DNA of 34,343 nt, taken from the NCBI GenBank assembly GCA_947085815.1, contig CAMTXU010000001.1, positions 1-34,343 on the forward strand, in the 5' to 3' direction. The notes below the pieces were generated by a model. That model was given only the letters and a program-made list of their open reading frames with translations, was not told the origin of the DNA and ran no database searches. Source of the stretch: Fen-1258 sp947085815 (GTDB taxonomy: Bacteria; Bacteroidota; Ignavibacteria; Ignavibacteriales; Melioribacteraceae). Position numbers and translations under genes: made by a program. This document shows, piece after piece, positions 1 through 9,007 of this stretch (its first letter is position 1; each line of letters opens with the position of its first letter).

Positions 1-2
1 AG

Positions 3-89
3 GGTTTTGCTTACTATTCAAACAGCAAAGGAAATATTTCTAATAGCCGAAGTGAAGAAAAATATTTTACGCTTAAATTCTATTTTTAA
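3..89 (+). CDS. 3' end of a probable outer membrane beta-barrel protein (partial)
   Basis: An open frame runs in from the left edge and stops with TAA at 87-89, giving 28 residues. The last residues (FTLKFYF) alternate polar and aromatic or hydrophobic side chains and end in Phe, as the final strand of an outer membrane barrel does. A competing frame (1-105) is also open but has no recognisable tail. The call rests only on the C-terminal pattern, so it is tentative. Confidence 0.35.
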   Translation, partial: GFAYYSNSKGNISNSRSEEKYFTLKFYF

Positions 90-161
90 TGTAATTTATA
101 AATAAGAAAAAAACAACAACTATTATTCAGAATAAAAAGATTTACATTGCCGGGTATTTTA

Positions 162-896
162 ATGAAAAATTATCTTTTGCATATTCAATATGATGGAACC
201 AATTATGCAGGGTGGCAAATCCAGAAAAATGCTGAAAGCATCCAGCAAAAAATAACCGATGCCATCGAACTGATAACGAAAGAACCTGTTAACCTTATCG
301 GCTCCGGTAGGACAGACTCCGGAGTTCACGCACTAGGACAAGTTGCAAATTTTAGAACAGAGAAAGAATTAGATCTCTATAAATTTAGATACCAACTCAA
401 CTCGATCTTGCCAAACGATATTTCAGTTTCTAAGATTGAAAAAGTGGTTGAAAGTTTTCACGCGCGTTTTGATGCGAAAAGCAGAAGTTATCTTTATCTG
501 TTTGTAAATGGTAAATCACCATTTTATTTCAAATACGCCCATTACCTTCCATTGATAAACAAAATAGATTTTTCTAAACTGAATGAAATTTCAAAAGTGC
601 TTTTAGGTGAACACGACTTCACTTCTTTCTCAAGAAAAAATCCGGATGTTGAAGATAAGACTTGTAACATCTCCGAAATAAGATGGCGGAAGGGAAGAGA
701 CCTTTCAATATTCTATATTACAGCAAATCGTTTTATGCATGGAATGGTGAGAACCATTATCGGAACATTACTTTATACGGTAGAGCAAAATTTTGATGAA
801 AATTATTTGCCCGGAGTTCTAAATAAAAAAAACAGAAAAGAGGCGAATGAATCCGTTCCTGCAAAAGGATTATACTTATTTAAGGTGAGGTATTGA
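162..896 (+). CDS. truA: tRNA pseudouridine synthase A
   Basis: The product (244 residues) converts U38-U40 in the anticodon arm of many tRNAs to pseudouridine. The catalytic motif GSGRTDSGVHALGQ is present with the nucleophilic Asp at residue 52. The N-terminal YDGTNYAGWQ motif and a C-terminal FMHGMVRTIIGTLL motif are typical of TruA. I chose ATG 162 because family members begin just before the YDGTNYAGW strand; a TTG at 147 would add five residues. The length is normal. The stop is one base before the next gene's ATG, so the two are probably translationally coupled. Confidence 0.95.
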   Translation: MKNYLLHIQYDGTNYAGWQIQKNAESIQQKITDAIELITKEPVNLIGSGRTDSGVHALGQVANFRTEKELDLYKFRYQLNSILPNDISVSKIEKVVESFHARFDAKSRSYLYLFVNGKSPFYFKYAHYLPLINKIDFSKLNEISKVLLGEHDFTSFSRKNPDVEDKTCNISEIRWRKGRDLSIFYITANRFMHGMVRTIIGTLLYTVEQNFDENYLPGVLNKKNRKEANESVPAKGLYLFKVRY

Positions 897-897
897 A

Positions 898-1647
898 ATG
901 ATAGATCTTTCCAACAAAGTAGCTTTTATAACAGGCGGTTCGCGAGGAATTGGCGAGGCATGTGTAAAATTATTTTCGAAAGCAAATTCTTCAGTTGTGT
1001 TTACATACAAAAACAGCCGCGCACATGCTCAAATAATTGAAAAGCAATATGGCAACAATGTCAAAGCTTACCGGGTTAATATGGAATCTGAAAATGAAAT
1101 TTCTGAAATGGTAGATCAAGTAGTTAAAGATTTTGGCAGGATTGATATACTCGTCCACAACGCCGGAATTTGGAATGAGGGTCATCTTAATACAATGACG
1201 CTTGAACATTGGGATGAAATGTTACGAGTTAATCTCACATCAACTTTTCTTTTATGCAAAGCAGTTGCACCGTATATGAAAAAAAATAATTTCGGCAGGA
1301 TGATTTTGGTTTCATCTACAGCCGGGCAGCGTGGAGAATCGTTTCATTCTCATTATGCTGCTTCCAAAGGGGGAGTCATTTCGTTTACAAAATCTCTTGC
1401 AGTTGAGCTTGCAGGATATAATATAACAGTAAACTCAGTTGCGCCGGGCTGGGTGGATACCGACATGTGCAGTGAAGTTTTTTCAGATGAGGAATACAAA
1501 GAAAGTGTGAGAAGGGGAATTCCAGTAGGAAGAATCGCATCGGCAGAAGATATAGCTGGACCAATTTTATTTTTGGCGTCCGAACTTGCAAGGCACATCA
1601 ACGGTGAAATATTAAATGTAAATGGTGGGAGTGTTCTTTGCGGTTGA
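898..1647 (+). CDS. SDR-family oxidoreductase, 3-oxoacyl-ACP reductase (FabG)-like
   Basis: This is a classical short-chain dehydrogenase/reductase of 249 residues. The Rossmann motif TGGSRGIGE (12-20) binds the dinucleotide, HNAG (88-90) stabilises the core, and the catalytic set is Asn112, Ser140, Tyr153 and Lys157. The C-terminal NVNGG segment is typical of FabG-like proteins. Such enzymes reduce 3-oxoacyl-ACP or related carbonyls with NAD(P)H in the cytoplasm. No fatty acid synthesis genes are adjacent, so the true substrate is uncertain; a sugar or alcohol dehydrogenase role is possible. The start is one base after the truA stop. Confidence 0.85.
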   Translation: MIDLSNKVAFITGGSRGIGEACVKLFSKANSSVVFTYKNSRAHAQIIEKQYGNNVKAYRVNMESENEISEMVDQVVKDFGRIDILVHNAGIWNEGHLNTMTLEHWDEMLRVNLTSTFLLCKAVAPYMKKNNFGRMILVSSTAGQRGESFHSHYAASKGGVISFTKSLAVELAGYNITVNSVAPGWVDTDMCSEVFSDEEYKESVRRGIPVGRIASAEDIAGPILFLASELARHINGEILNVNGGSVLCG

Positions 1648-1708
1648 GAGTAGCTCTAAAAACTCTTGCTGGGAAAATGGGTCACGGATAAAAATAGACT
1701 TGCCTGCC

Positions 1709-1845
1709 GAGTCTGTTGCAGAACTCGAATTGTGTCACTTCGAATCCCGCAAGGCGGTGTGAGAAGTCTTAATTTTTCTAAAAAGATTCCTTACCCGGCT
1801 GAAGTCGGATTCAGAATGACAATCTGATGTTTGTACAACAGACTC
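1709..1845. repeat. Nested palindromic intergenic element
   Basis: This lies in the 382-bp gap 1648-2029, which shows no credible gene. A perfect 10-bp inverted repeat, GAGTCTGTTG (1709-1718) and CAACAGACTC (1836-1845), encloses a second imperfect inverted repeat. That inner pair runs from TTGTGTCACTTCGAATCC (1730-1747) to GGATTCAGAATGACAA (1807-1822). The inner arm carries a mini-hairpin CCGC-AAG-GCGG (1747-1757). The inner part resembles the TGTCATTC-type repeat at 9103-9222. It is probably a small non-coding repeat with no protein of its own. Confidence 0.6.
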
Positions 1846-1886
1846 TGTCTGCATGTAGGTTTTTACAGATTAGCTTTTGGTATCCT

Positions 1887-1912
1887 CCGTAAGGAGCACT
1901 ATGTGCCTTCGG
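1887..1912. repeat. Intergenic hairpin
   Basis: CCGTAAGGAGCAC (1887-1899) can pair imperfectly with GTGCCTTCGG (1903-1912) around a TAT loop. It lies in the same gap as the nested palindrome. No T-run follows, so it is not an intrinsic terminator. It looks like a repeat remnant; the function is unknown. Confidence 0.4.
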
Positions 1913-2029
1913 ACATCACTTCGTGAGAAATTATTAGAGACCCCCTTAATCCATTTTTTGAATATTGTGTTCATTATCATATATTTGAAATGGTTTGAAA
2001 CTCCCAACGAATAAAAAGAAAAATTAGCA

Positions 2030-2488
2030 ATGGAATTTTTATCACAGCTTCATCCGCGCCTCGTTCATTTTCCGATTGCGTTTTTCATTCTTTATTTCTT
2101 TTTTGAATTGTCCGGAGTAATTTTTAAGAAAGAATTTTTATTGAACTCGGCTCTCTTAATTTTGATAGCCGGAGTATTAACCGCTCTTCTGGCTGTTCTG
2201 TCCGGAAATCAAGCACACGTGGCAGCCAAGTTACTTCTTACAAATAAAAGAGAATTGAGCAGCATGATCGAACTTCACGAGGATTATGCTACTGTAACCA
2301 TCTTTTACTTTTCTGCCCTGTTATTTCTGCGTCTCTATTTCAGCTTCAAAAAGAAATTAAATGGTAATTTGAGGTATCTTTTTATTTTGCTTGGTTTGAT
2401 AGGTTGCTATCTAATATATATCACCGGAATCTACGGAGGTGATTTAGTATTTAAATACGGTATAGGCACTCAATTTTTTGGCAAGTAA
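2030..2488 (+). CDS. DUF2231-type integral membrane protein
   Basis: This 152-residue protein has four likely transmembrane segments (about 14-32, 40-60, 88-104, 114-134). The N-terminal LHPRLVHFPIAFF motif, with His8 and His13, is the signature of the DUF2231 family of small inner membrane proteins. These have no settled function; some occur near haem or cytochrome genes, and the paired His residues have prompted suggestions of haem or metal binding. The next gene starts 8 bases downstream, so the two probably share a transcript. Confidence 0.75.
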   Translation: MEFLSQLHPRLVHFPIAFFILYFFFELSGVIFKKEFLLNSALLILIAGVLTALLAVLSGNQAHVAAKLLLTNKRELSSMIELHEDYATVTIFYFSALLFLRLYFSFKKKLNGNLRYLFILLGLIGCYLIYITGIYGGDLVFKYGIGTQFFGK

Positions 2489-2496
2489 TTAAAAAA

Positions 2497-3081
2497 ATGA
2501 AAAAAATATTTTTGATGATGATAGTTTTCACTTCCATTACTTTTGCCCAATTGAAGTTTGGTGAAGCAAAAGGATTGTTCATGGCAATCGGTGTTGGTCC
2601 TCGTTTTCCAATAGGCGATATGTCGGATATTCAAAATATTGGTGTTGGAACAGATGTCACTTTTTTATACACGGACAATAAATGGCTCCCGATTTTTTTC
2701 TACTCCACATTTGGATACCATCATTTTCCCGGAAGGCAGAATTTTTATAAAGTAAGCGATTATTCCTCTTTCTCCAGCAACGTTTTAGTAATTTCACCCG
2801 GCGTTCGTTACTATTTCAAACCAATTATAGAAAGCGTTGTTTTATTAATGCCTATTGTTGATGTGGGACTTAATTGGGCACTCTTTGAAAAGTCGCATCA
2901 GTTTAAAATAGGAAGCGGAAAAAATAATTATGTTGAAGAGGTTACCAAATTTGGTTTTCATGCCGGTGCCGGTTTTTCAATGTTTATACTCGATGTAATA
3001 ACTTACTACAACTATTTCCCCCAAAACCAATATCTTTCGTTTAATCTAAGAGCTAACATTCCAATATTCGTAAAATTTTAG
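2497..3081 (+). CDS. Small outer membrane beta-barrel protein, function unknown
   Basis: The product has 194 residues. A signal peptide covers about residues 1-17 (cleavage near TFA-Q). The rest is rich in Gly and aromatic residues in alternating strands such as FMAIGVGPRF and GVRYYFKP, as in 8-stranded outer membrane barrels. It ends in Phe after a strand-like NLRANIPIFVKF, the usual Bam-recognition pattern. No enzymatic motif is visible. Its TAG stop overlaps the ribosome binding site of the next gene. Confidence 0.6.
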   Translation: MKKIFLMMIVFTSITFAQLKFGEAKGLFMAIGVGPRFPIGDMSDIQNIGVGTDVTFLYTDNKWLPIFFYSTFGYHHFPGRQNFYKVSDYSSFSSNVLVISPGVRYYFKPIIESVVLLMPIVDVGLNWALFEKSHQFKIGSGKNNYVEEVTKFGFHAGAGFSMFILDVITYYNYFPQNQYLSFNLRANIPIFVKF

Positions 3082-3090
3082 GAGGTTACT

Positions 3091-3873
3091 GTGGAATACC
3101 AAAATTTACTTTTCGAAATAAAAAATAAGATTGCTCTTGTTACAATCAATAGACCCGATAAGTTAAACGCGCTTAACATAGCGACAATAAATGAAATGAA
3201 AAAATGCTTCACCGAAATCAAAAATAATAGTGAAGTGAATGTAACAATTATTACAGGCGCCGGAGAGAAGGCTTTTGTAGCGGGGGCAGATATATCGGAG
3301 TTGAACAAATTAAATACTGTTGAAGGAAAAATTTTTGCCGAGAATGGTCAAGAGGTCTTCAACTTAATTGAAAAACTCGGAAAGCCTGTAATTGCGGCAA
3401 TTAATGGTTTTGCTCTTGGTGGAGGTTGTGAACTTGCATTAGCGTGTCATATCCGCGTTGCCAGCGAGAAAGCTAAATTCGGTCAACCCGAAGTTAACCT
3501 TGGTATCATCCCCGGTTATGGAGGAACTCAGCGTCTTACAAGATTAGTAAATTCAGGACGAGCCGCAGAGATGATTCTCACCGGAGATATTATAGATGCG
3601 AATGAAGCTTTGAAAATCGGCTTGGTAAATCATGTTTATTCCACTGAGGAGCTGATGATTATGACAGTTGAGATTGCAGAAAAAATATCGTCGAAAGGAC
3701 AGATTGCTGTTCAAATGGCTTTACGTGCGATAGTTTCGTGCGATGATATCTCCGATGCTGAAGGTCAGAATCTCGAATCCAGTTTGTTTGCTCTCTGCTG
3801 TGGTACTGAAGATTTTAAAGAGGGAACCTCAGCTTTTCTTGAAAAAAGAAAACCGAATTTTAAAAACATGTAG
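3091..3873 (+). CDS. Enoyl-CoA hydratase (crotonase family)
   Basis: The product (260 residues) hydrates trans-2-enoyl-CoA to 3-hydroxyacyl-CoA, typically in beta-oxidation or a butanoyl-CoA/short-chain pathway. The oxyanion-hole motif AFVAGADISEL (61-71) is present, as are both catalytic glutamates, Glu114 in GGGCELALAC and Glu134 in FGQPEVNLGI. PGYGGTQRL follows. Having both Glu residues favours a true hydratase over an isomerase or decarboxylase. The start is GTG with a strong GGAGGT site at 3081-3086, whose first G is the last base of the preceding TAG stop. The gene therefore ends an apparent three-gene operon. Confidence 0.92.
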   Translation: MEYQNLLFEIKNKIALVTINRPDKLNALNIATINEMKKCFTEIKNNSEVNVTIITGAGEKAFVAGADISELNKLNTVEGKIFAENGQEVFNLIEKLGKPVIAAINGFALGGGCELALACHIRVASEKAKFGQPEVNLGIIPGYGGTQRLTRLVNSGRAAEMILTGDIIDANEALKIGLVNHVYSTEELMIMTVEIAEKISSKGQIAVQMALRAIVSCDDISDAEGQNLESSLFALCCGTEDFKEGTSAFLEKRKPNFKNM

Positions 3874-3907
3874 CACAGAACCGTATTCTGTGTTACAATA
3901 ATTTTTA

Positions 3908-4034
3908 GAGGTTGTCTAAAAAATCTTAGTGACCCTTTGTGTCCTTAGTGGCTTGGTGGTAAGTGTTTTGTCTTGCATTAAAAAATTAAAACATTTTCAC
4001 CACTAAGTCACAAAGACCACTAAGAAACACTAAG
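3908..4034. repeat. CTTAGTG-type inverted repeat with a GAGGTTGTCT left end
   Basis: Between the hydratase and the next gene, the arm CTTAGTGACCCTTTGTGTCC (from 3925) pairs imperfectly with a right arm ending CACTAAG at 4034 that contains CACTAAGTCACAAAGACCAC. The spacer is AT-rich. At 3908 the block opens with GAGGTTGTCT, which matches the ends of the elements at 12821-12973 and 17943-18093. No matching right end (AGACAACCTC) is visible here. It is a non-coding repeat; CTTAGTG/CACTAAG repeats of this type are common in bacterial intergenic DNA. Confidence 0.6.
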
Positions 4035-4071
4035 AAATATTTATTTTTTAGTTACGCCTTATGGATTTCCA

Positions 4072-5097
4072 TTGACAACTCCAAAACAAAAATTTATCAG
4101 GTATCTTCTTGTCATTGCAATAATTTTGTTGATTATCCAAATCGCAATAGATCGTTCGCAAAAGCCCCAAAAGGTATCGACTCTTACAGAGCTTTCTGTT
4201 GTTCAGATTGAGAAAGTATTTTTTAAGGTACTGGATGAATACGGAATAGACCCAAAATGGATTTCCTCCAAAAAGGTTAAAGCTGCCGAAGATGATTCAA
4301 CACATTTTCAATATTTTATAAAAATTCCTTCCGATGTCCCTGTACCGCTCATAATTAGAGACATCAATAAGCTGATACAAAAAGATATTACAGGATTTGT
4401 ATCTGAAGAGAAAAAAATATTTGGTCCTACAGAAGTTAGAATCTATACAAACGAGATACTAAAGCTGAAAGCAACATTAACTCCGGATAAAAATATCATA
4501 CAAATAAGAAATGACTTTTCATTTATTATATCCGACGCATTGGATTTAAGCGAGGCTAATTTCAATAAATTTTTAAGTATTTCTCATCCGCTCGCTTGTT
4601 TAGTAGTTCCCGATGGAAGCTCGATTACCAAGGCGGACTCTCTAAAAAAATACCGCAAAGAGTACATTGTACTTCTTGATGATCAGATAAGCGATTCGAA
4701 AATGAGGTTGAAACAGGAATATCAGAAAGAAATATTACGCGGGTCTATTAAAAATATTGTTAACTCCTTCAAAGAATCCCACCATTATATTGTTGATGTA
4801 AATTCCGTTTTGTTTAATTCACCGATATATAATTTTGTCCTGGATGATCTTAATAGACGGGGTATTGCTTTGCTGGCAAGTTCTCGGATTATTGATCTTT
4901 ATGCTAAAGAGGATTCGGAACTGTTCTCTAAATTTAGATTTTACTCAAACGATACCACCGGTTCGCACCAAAAATTTTTTCTAATCTCTTTTGAAAATTA
5001 TCAAAAACTAGTTCCGGAATTAGAGGGTCTCAGAAAGAAAGGGAATAAGATTGTACCATTCTCAAAATCATTTATAGCTAAAAAATCGCAAAACTAA
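4072..5097 (+). CDS. Membrane-anchored protein resembling divergent polysaccharide deacetylase (YibQ-like), degenerate
   Basis: The 341-residue product starts at TTG; the ATG at 4061 hits a stop after four codons. A single N-terminal membrane anchor (about 10-28) precedes a soluble extracytoplasmic region. The C-terminal half has the order seen in divergent polysaccharide deacetylases (DUF610): a strand with SFIISDALDL (about 149-158), a HPLACLVVPDG segment, then VDVNSVLFNSP and FVLDDLNRRGIALLASSRI. The acidic DD and NHMGS-type metal-site residues are not clearly kept, so it may be a non-catalytic homologue. The family assignment is uncertain. Its stop overlaps the converging M16 gene by four bases. 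Confidence 0.4.
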   Translation: MTTPKQKFIRYLLVIAIILLIIQIAIDRSQKPQKVSTLTELSVVQIEKVFFKVLDEYGIDPKWISSKKVKAAEDDSTHFQYFIKIPSDVPVPLIIRDINKLIQKDITGFVSEEKKIFGPTEVRIYTNEILKLKATLTPDKNIIQIRNDFSFIISDALDLSEANFNKFLSISHPLACLVVPDGSSITKADSLKKYRKEYIVLLDDQISDSKMRLKQEYQKEILRGSIKNIVNSFKESHHYIVDVNSVLFNSPIYNFVLDDLNRRGIALLASSRIIDLYAKEDSELFSKFRFYSNDTTGSHQKFFLISFENYQKLVPELEGLRKKGNKIVPFSKSFIAKKSQN

Positions 5098-6455
5098 TCC
5101 AATATATTTCCGCTCAAGTCTAATTCAACTGCATCTTTTCCGTTCAGGCTTTTCAATTGACCGGAAATTTTAGTTCGATCGCCTACGGCAACAACAACAA
5201 GTTCATCCGGGAAAATATTTTCTAAAGCTGAAGAACAAATTTCATTCTGTGTTGCGGCTTCAATTTTTTGTATATAGTCTTTCAACTCCCCGGTGGAAAG
5301 ATCATAAACTAAAAGTTGTTCAATATTTTTGGCAACTTGAGAATATGTTTCGAAGCGGGAAGGAAATTGCTTGATTAAATATGATTTTGCAAGATCAATC
5401 TCTTCCGGTAAAATATTTTTTCGAATCCCCGTCAGCTCTTTGATGATTTCGATAATTGCCGCGCCGGTATTTTCAATATTAACCGCAGTAGATACTTCAA
5501 AAAAACCGACTTCTTTATAGTATTGAAATGAAGAACCGGCGCCGTAGGTAAAGCCTTTTTGCTCGCGTAAGTTTAGATTTATTCGGCTGGAAAACTGTCC
5601 GCCGAGTATCGTGTTCATAATTCGCGTAGGAATATAATCTTCCGCGTTTCTTTTCTTTGAGATATGACCAACACGTATTTCACTTTGTGCGGAATTTTCT
5701 TTATGGACAAAATAAATTTTAGTAGAATTTCTTTTCGGCATTTCAAACACCATGTTTGATCGCGTTGAAAATTTCCATTCGCCTAAGTATTTATTGAAGC
5801 GGTCAATCACTTCGTTTTCGGTTAAATTACCAACCACAATCAGCTTTGCGTTAGTTGAGGTAATATTATTTTTATAGAAATTTTTTATATCGCCGTTGGA
5901 TATATCACGCACAGAATTCTCGTATCCAATTTCTGGAGAAGAATAAAATGTATCGCAAAAAATTTGTTTATCGAAAGCTGAAGAAGCAATAAATGACGGT
6001 TCATCTTTTAGCTGGAGTATTCTATCGATTACCTTTTTCTTTTCGCGGGCAAAATCTTTCTCATCAAACCACGGGGATAATATTATTTTAGATAATAGTT
6101 CGAGCGAGCGGTCGAAATTCTCTTTCATCGATAAGAGCGTCATAGAGAGGCTGTCGTGATTTGACTTGACGGAAGAGACTGAACCCAATTTCTCAAACTC
6201 ACCGTTTAATGCCAAGGAATCATATTCTCCGGCACCCTCGTCTATCAATAGAGAAGTTAAGTAGCCTACACCTTTTTTCATTCCCGGATCAAATTTACTG
6301 CCTGCTGATAGGAGAACTTGTGTAAATACGATTGGCAGTTTTTCCTTTCTTACAAAAAAGAGTTTAATACCGTTTGCCAGTTCGAGTTCTTTTATTTCCG
6401 GTAAATTAAAAATTGTTAATTTTTCCGGTAAGGGTGCGGTTGATCTATCAATCAT
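5094..6455 (-). CDS. M16 family peptidase, non-catalytic partner subunit
   Basis: The 453-residue protein has the M16 two-domain layout. The zinc motif is lost: where HxxEH should stand, the sequence reads GYLTSLLIDEGAG. The conserved R/Y substrate-binding segment survives in LREQKGFTYGAGSSF. In two-subunit M16B proteases one chain carries zinc and the other carries this Arg/Tyr pair; the catalytic chain is encoded immediately upstream. I chose ATG 6455, ten bases after the upstream stop. A GTG at 6485 would add ten residues (MPGKKNKVIK) and overlap the upstream gene by 20 bp. No N-terminal signal peptide is visible. Confidence 0.88.
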   Translation of the reverse strand: MIDRSTAPLPEKLTIFNLPEIKELELANGIKLFFVRKEKLPIVFTQVLLSAGSKFDPGMKKGVGYLTSLLIDEGAGEYDSLALNGEFEKLGSVSSVKSNHDSLSMTLLSMKENFDRSLELLSKIILSPWFDEKDFAREKKKVIDRILQLKDEPSFIASSAFDKQIFCDTFYSSPEIGYENSVRDISNGDIKNFYKNNITSTNAKLIVVGNLTENEVIDRFNKYLGEWKFSTRSNMVFEMPKRNSTKIYFVHKENSAQSEIRVGHISKKRNAEDYIPTRIMNTILGGQFSSRINLNLREQKGFTYGAGSSFQYYKEVGFFEVSTAVNIENTGAAIIEIIKELTGIRKNILPEEIDLAKSYLIKQFPSRFETYSQVAKNIEQLLVYDLSTGELKDYIQKIEAATQNEICSSALENIFPDELVVVAVGDRTKISGQLKSLNGKDAVELDLSGNILD

Positions 6456-6465
6456 CTTAATCACT

Positions 6466-7752
6466 TTATTTTTTTTGCCGGGCACTATTTTTTGGAATTA
6501 CGTTAAGTTCCACGTGCGCATTAAGTAAATATTTTTTTGCAGCTTCAATAACCTGTTCGCGTGTAACATTCTCATATCTTAAAAGATCGAAAACAAATGA
6601 GTCGGGTTCATTCAAAAAGAAATTGTAATGATTCAGGTGATCGACTATCAGATCTAATTTTTGCAGAGAATAAATGTAAGATGATTTAAGGCTGTTCTTT
6701 GCCCGTATCATTTCATCTTCGGTTATTCCACCGGCTATCAGTTTTTTTATCTCATTCTCAATTTCATTTTTGATCGTTTCGGGTTCAACGCCCGGTTTTG
6801 CTGTTGAGACGATTATGAAAGAGCCGGCAAGTTTAGCAGAATACTGGAAAGAGGAGATGTCCTGAACAATCTGTTTCTCAAAAACGAGTAATTTTTGCAA
6901 ACGGGAATTTTTACCGGAAGTGAGTATATCCGAAAGAATATCGATAGCCGCATCGTTTTGACTGAATGCTTTTTCCGTGTGCCAAGCCAGATAAATTCGG
7001 GGAAGTTGAACATTGTCTTCCATAATAATTTTTTTTGTTTCGAAGATATTCTGCCCTGGCGCAACGAGATCCGGCACTGAATTACTTCTAGAAATCCCGC
7101 CGAAATATTTTTCAATTTTGTCTTTCATCCTCGATACTTCAAAATTACCCCCAACAACAAGAGAGGCGTTATTCGGGGAATAGTAAGTTCGGAAGAAATT
7201 TTTTACATCATCCAGCTCAAACTTTGCGATGTCTTCCATCCAGCCTATTGTAGGCCATGAATAGGGATGATCTGGAGAAAATAAATTCGAAAATAATTTT
7301 TCCCAGGCTAATCCATACGGTTGATTTTCGTATGTCTGACGGCGTTCATTCATCACCACATCTTTCTGGTTATCTAATTTTTCTTGAGTTAGACCTCCAA
7401 GCATGAAGCCCATCCTGTCCGATTCCAGCCAAAGCGGAAGTTCAAAATAATTTGCCGGAACGGTTTCGTAATAATTTGTACGGTCGATGCTGGTCGAACC
7501 GTTTAAGTTTCCTCCGGCTTCCTGTATATAACGGAAATGCCCTTCCTTCGGAATATTTTGCGATCCTTGAAACATCATATGTTCAAATAAATGCGCAAAA
7601 CCTGTCTTGCCCGGTTTTTCATTTGCAGAGCCTACTCTATACCAGATATTTACAGCTACAAGCGGAAACGATTGATCGGGATAGAGTATTACTTGCAATC
7701 CGTTTGCAAGGGAATATTTTTCATAATCTATCTTTAATAAATTTTTTGTCAT
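6466..7752 (-). CDS. M16 family zinc metallopeptidase, catalytic subunit
   Basis: This 428-residue protein has the inverted zinc motif HLFEH (His54, Glu57, His58) and the third zinc ligand Glu136 in NERRQTYEN, spaced as in pitrilysin and mitochondrial processing peptidase. It cleaves peptides inside a clam-shell chamber formed with a second M16 chain. The adjacent gene encodes a zinc-less chain, so the two probably form a heterodimer. No signal peptide is evident, so the location is uncertain. It starts 19 bases after the phosphodiesterase gene on the same strand, and all three likely form one operon. Confidence 0.93.
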   Translation of the reverse strand: MTKNLLKIDYEKYSLANGLQVILYPDQSFPLVAVNIWYRVGSANEKPGKTGFAHLFEHMMFQGSQNIPKEGHFRYIQEAGGNLNGSTSIDRTNYYETVPANYFELPLWLESDRMGFMLGGLTQEKLDNQKDVVMNERRQTYENQPYGLAWEKLFSNLFSPDHPYSWPTIGWMEDIAKFELDDVKNFFRTYYSPNNASLVVGGNFEVSRMKDKIEKYFGGISRSNSVPDLVAPGQNIFETKKIIMEDNVQLPRIYLAWHTEKAFSQNDAAIDILSDILTSGKNSRLQKLLVFEKQIVQDISSFQYSAKLAGSFIIVSTAKPGVEPETIKNEIENEIKKLIAGGITEDEMIRAKNSLKSSYIYSLQKLDLIVDHLNHYNFFLNEPDSFVFDLLRYENVTREQVIEAAKKYLLNAHVELNVIPKNSARQKK

Positions 7753-7771
7753 TAGTTTTTTATTCAGCCGG

Positions 7772-8974
7772 TTATTGATTTAAAATAAATTCGATACGCT
7801 CCAGTTTTCCATCGATGTTGGTTCTTGGCAAAATGTTAAAAATTTTACAGAGCAACGGGTAAATATCAATATTCCAAAGTGTGCCGGTATGATAATTTTT
7901 TTTGAAACTCGGACCGGTGGCTAAAAATATTCCGTGCATATCCATCTGGTTGTTATCATAACCGTGATTTCCTTTTTGATCATGATCGGTGTGTCTATTT
8001 GAAACCGCTGACCAGCCTAAATCAGTTACAACTAATATAGGTTTAATAAATGGATGGTCATTAAAATGAAAGTACTCCGGAACTTCATCTCTATAATAAA
8101 CCTTATAGTGGTTTTCATTTTTCTTTAATCTATCATACACTTCTTTCTCAGTTCCTTTTCTTGGGTCTACCATTATTAGTGGTCCGGAATCGGAAAATTT
8201 ACAATCTGCCATATCAACAATATTTTCTATGTTAATAATTCTTTCGTCCGATACATCCGTCATTCCGTGATCGGAAACAAAAATAAGATCAACACTGTCG
8301 AGCATCTGAATCTCATCAAGTTTACTCAATAAATAACCGGTTATTGAATCAAGTCTTTTTATACCTTCGTTTGTCTCTGGAGAATCGGGACCAAAATCGT
8401 GACCTTTATCGTCGGTCTCATGAAAGTACAATGTAATAAAGTGAGGTCGCTTATCGAACGGAAGTCTAAGCCAATCAATTACACCATCAACCCGTTTTTC
8501 ATAAGGTCTTGAATGATCATAAGCCTGAAAATATGTTGGTCTTCTGTAAATAAGAGTGACCTCCGACCCGGGCCAAAAATAACTGGCGGTAGTAATGCCT
8601 TGCCGTTCCGCCGTTTCCCAAAATGCTTCTCCAAGATACCATCTTGCATCTCGAACGGTGTTAGTATCGCTCAATCTATAATAAGATTTGTTAAAGAGAT
8701 CGCCAAAATTGTTTTGAATAATTCCATGATGAGCCGGATACATACCTGTTATAATAGATAGATGATTTGGAAAAGTTTTTGAAGGAAATGAAGGACGAAG
8801 TGAGAGAGCAGAAACTCCCTCTTTTTTTATCTTCTCTAAATTAGATGCTAATCCTCTATTAAGATAATCCCACCTGAATCCATCGAACGAAACTAAAATA
8901 ACATATGGTTTTGGAGAAGCTATACTGATTGAAGAGATAAGCAAGAGACAGAGAATAAAAAATCTTTTCTTCAT
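7772..8974 (-). CDS. Secreted type I phosphodiesterase/nucleotide pyrophosphatase (ENPP-like)
   Basis: The 400-residue protein belongs to the alkaline phosphatase superfamily. A signal peptide covers about 1-19 (cleavage near SIAS-PK). The metal site includes Asp31 in SFDGFRWDY, the Thr67 nucleophile in SKTFPNH, the ETDDKGHDFGPDS segment, SDHGMTD, and a late NHGYDN His. Family members hydrolyse phosphodiester or pyrophosphate bonds of nucleotides or phospholipid head groups outside the cytoplasm. The length matches bacterial Npp-type enzymes. It is the first gene of a minus-strand operon with the M16 pair. A possible -7 element lies 33 bases upstream. Confidence 0.92.
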   Translation of the reverse strand: MKKRFFILCLLLISSISIASPKPYVILVSFDGFRWDYLNRGLASNLEKIKKEGVSALSLRPSFPSKTFPNHLSIITGMYPAHHGIIQNNFGDLFNKSYYRLSDTNTVRDARWYLGEAFWETAERQGITTASYFWPGSEVTLIYRRPTYFQAYDHSRPYEKRVDGVIDWLRLPFDKRPHFITLYFHETDDKGHDFGPDSPETNEGIKRLDSITGYLLSKLDEIQMLDSVDLIFVSDHGMTDVSDERIINIENIVDMADCKFSDSGPLIMVDPRKGTEKEVYDRLKKNENHYKVYYRDEVPEYFHFNDHPFIKPILVVTDLGWSAVSNRHTDHDQKGNHGYDNNQMDMHGIFLATGPSFKKNYHTGTLWNIDIYPLLCKIFNILPRTNIDGKLERIEFILNQ

Positions 8975-9007
8975 AATAAATTATACCTCTAATTGAAAAA
9001 CTGATTG

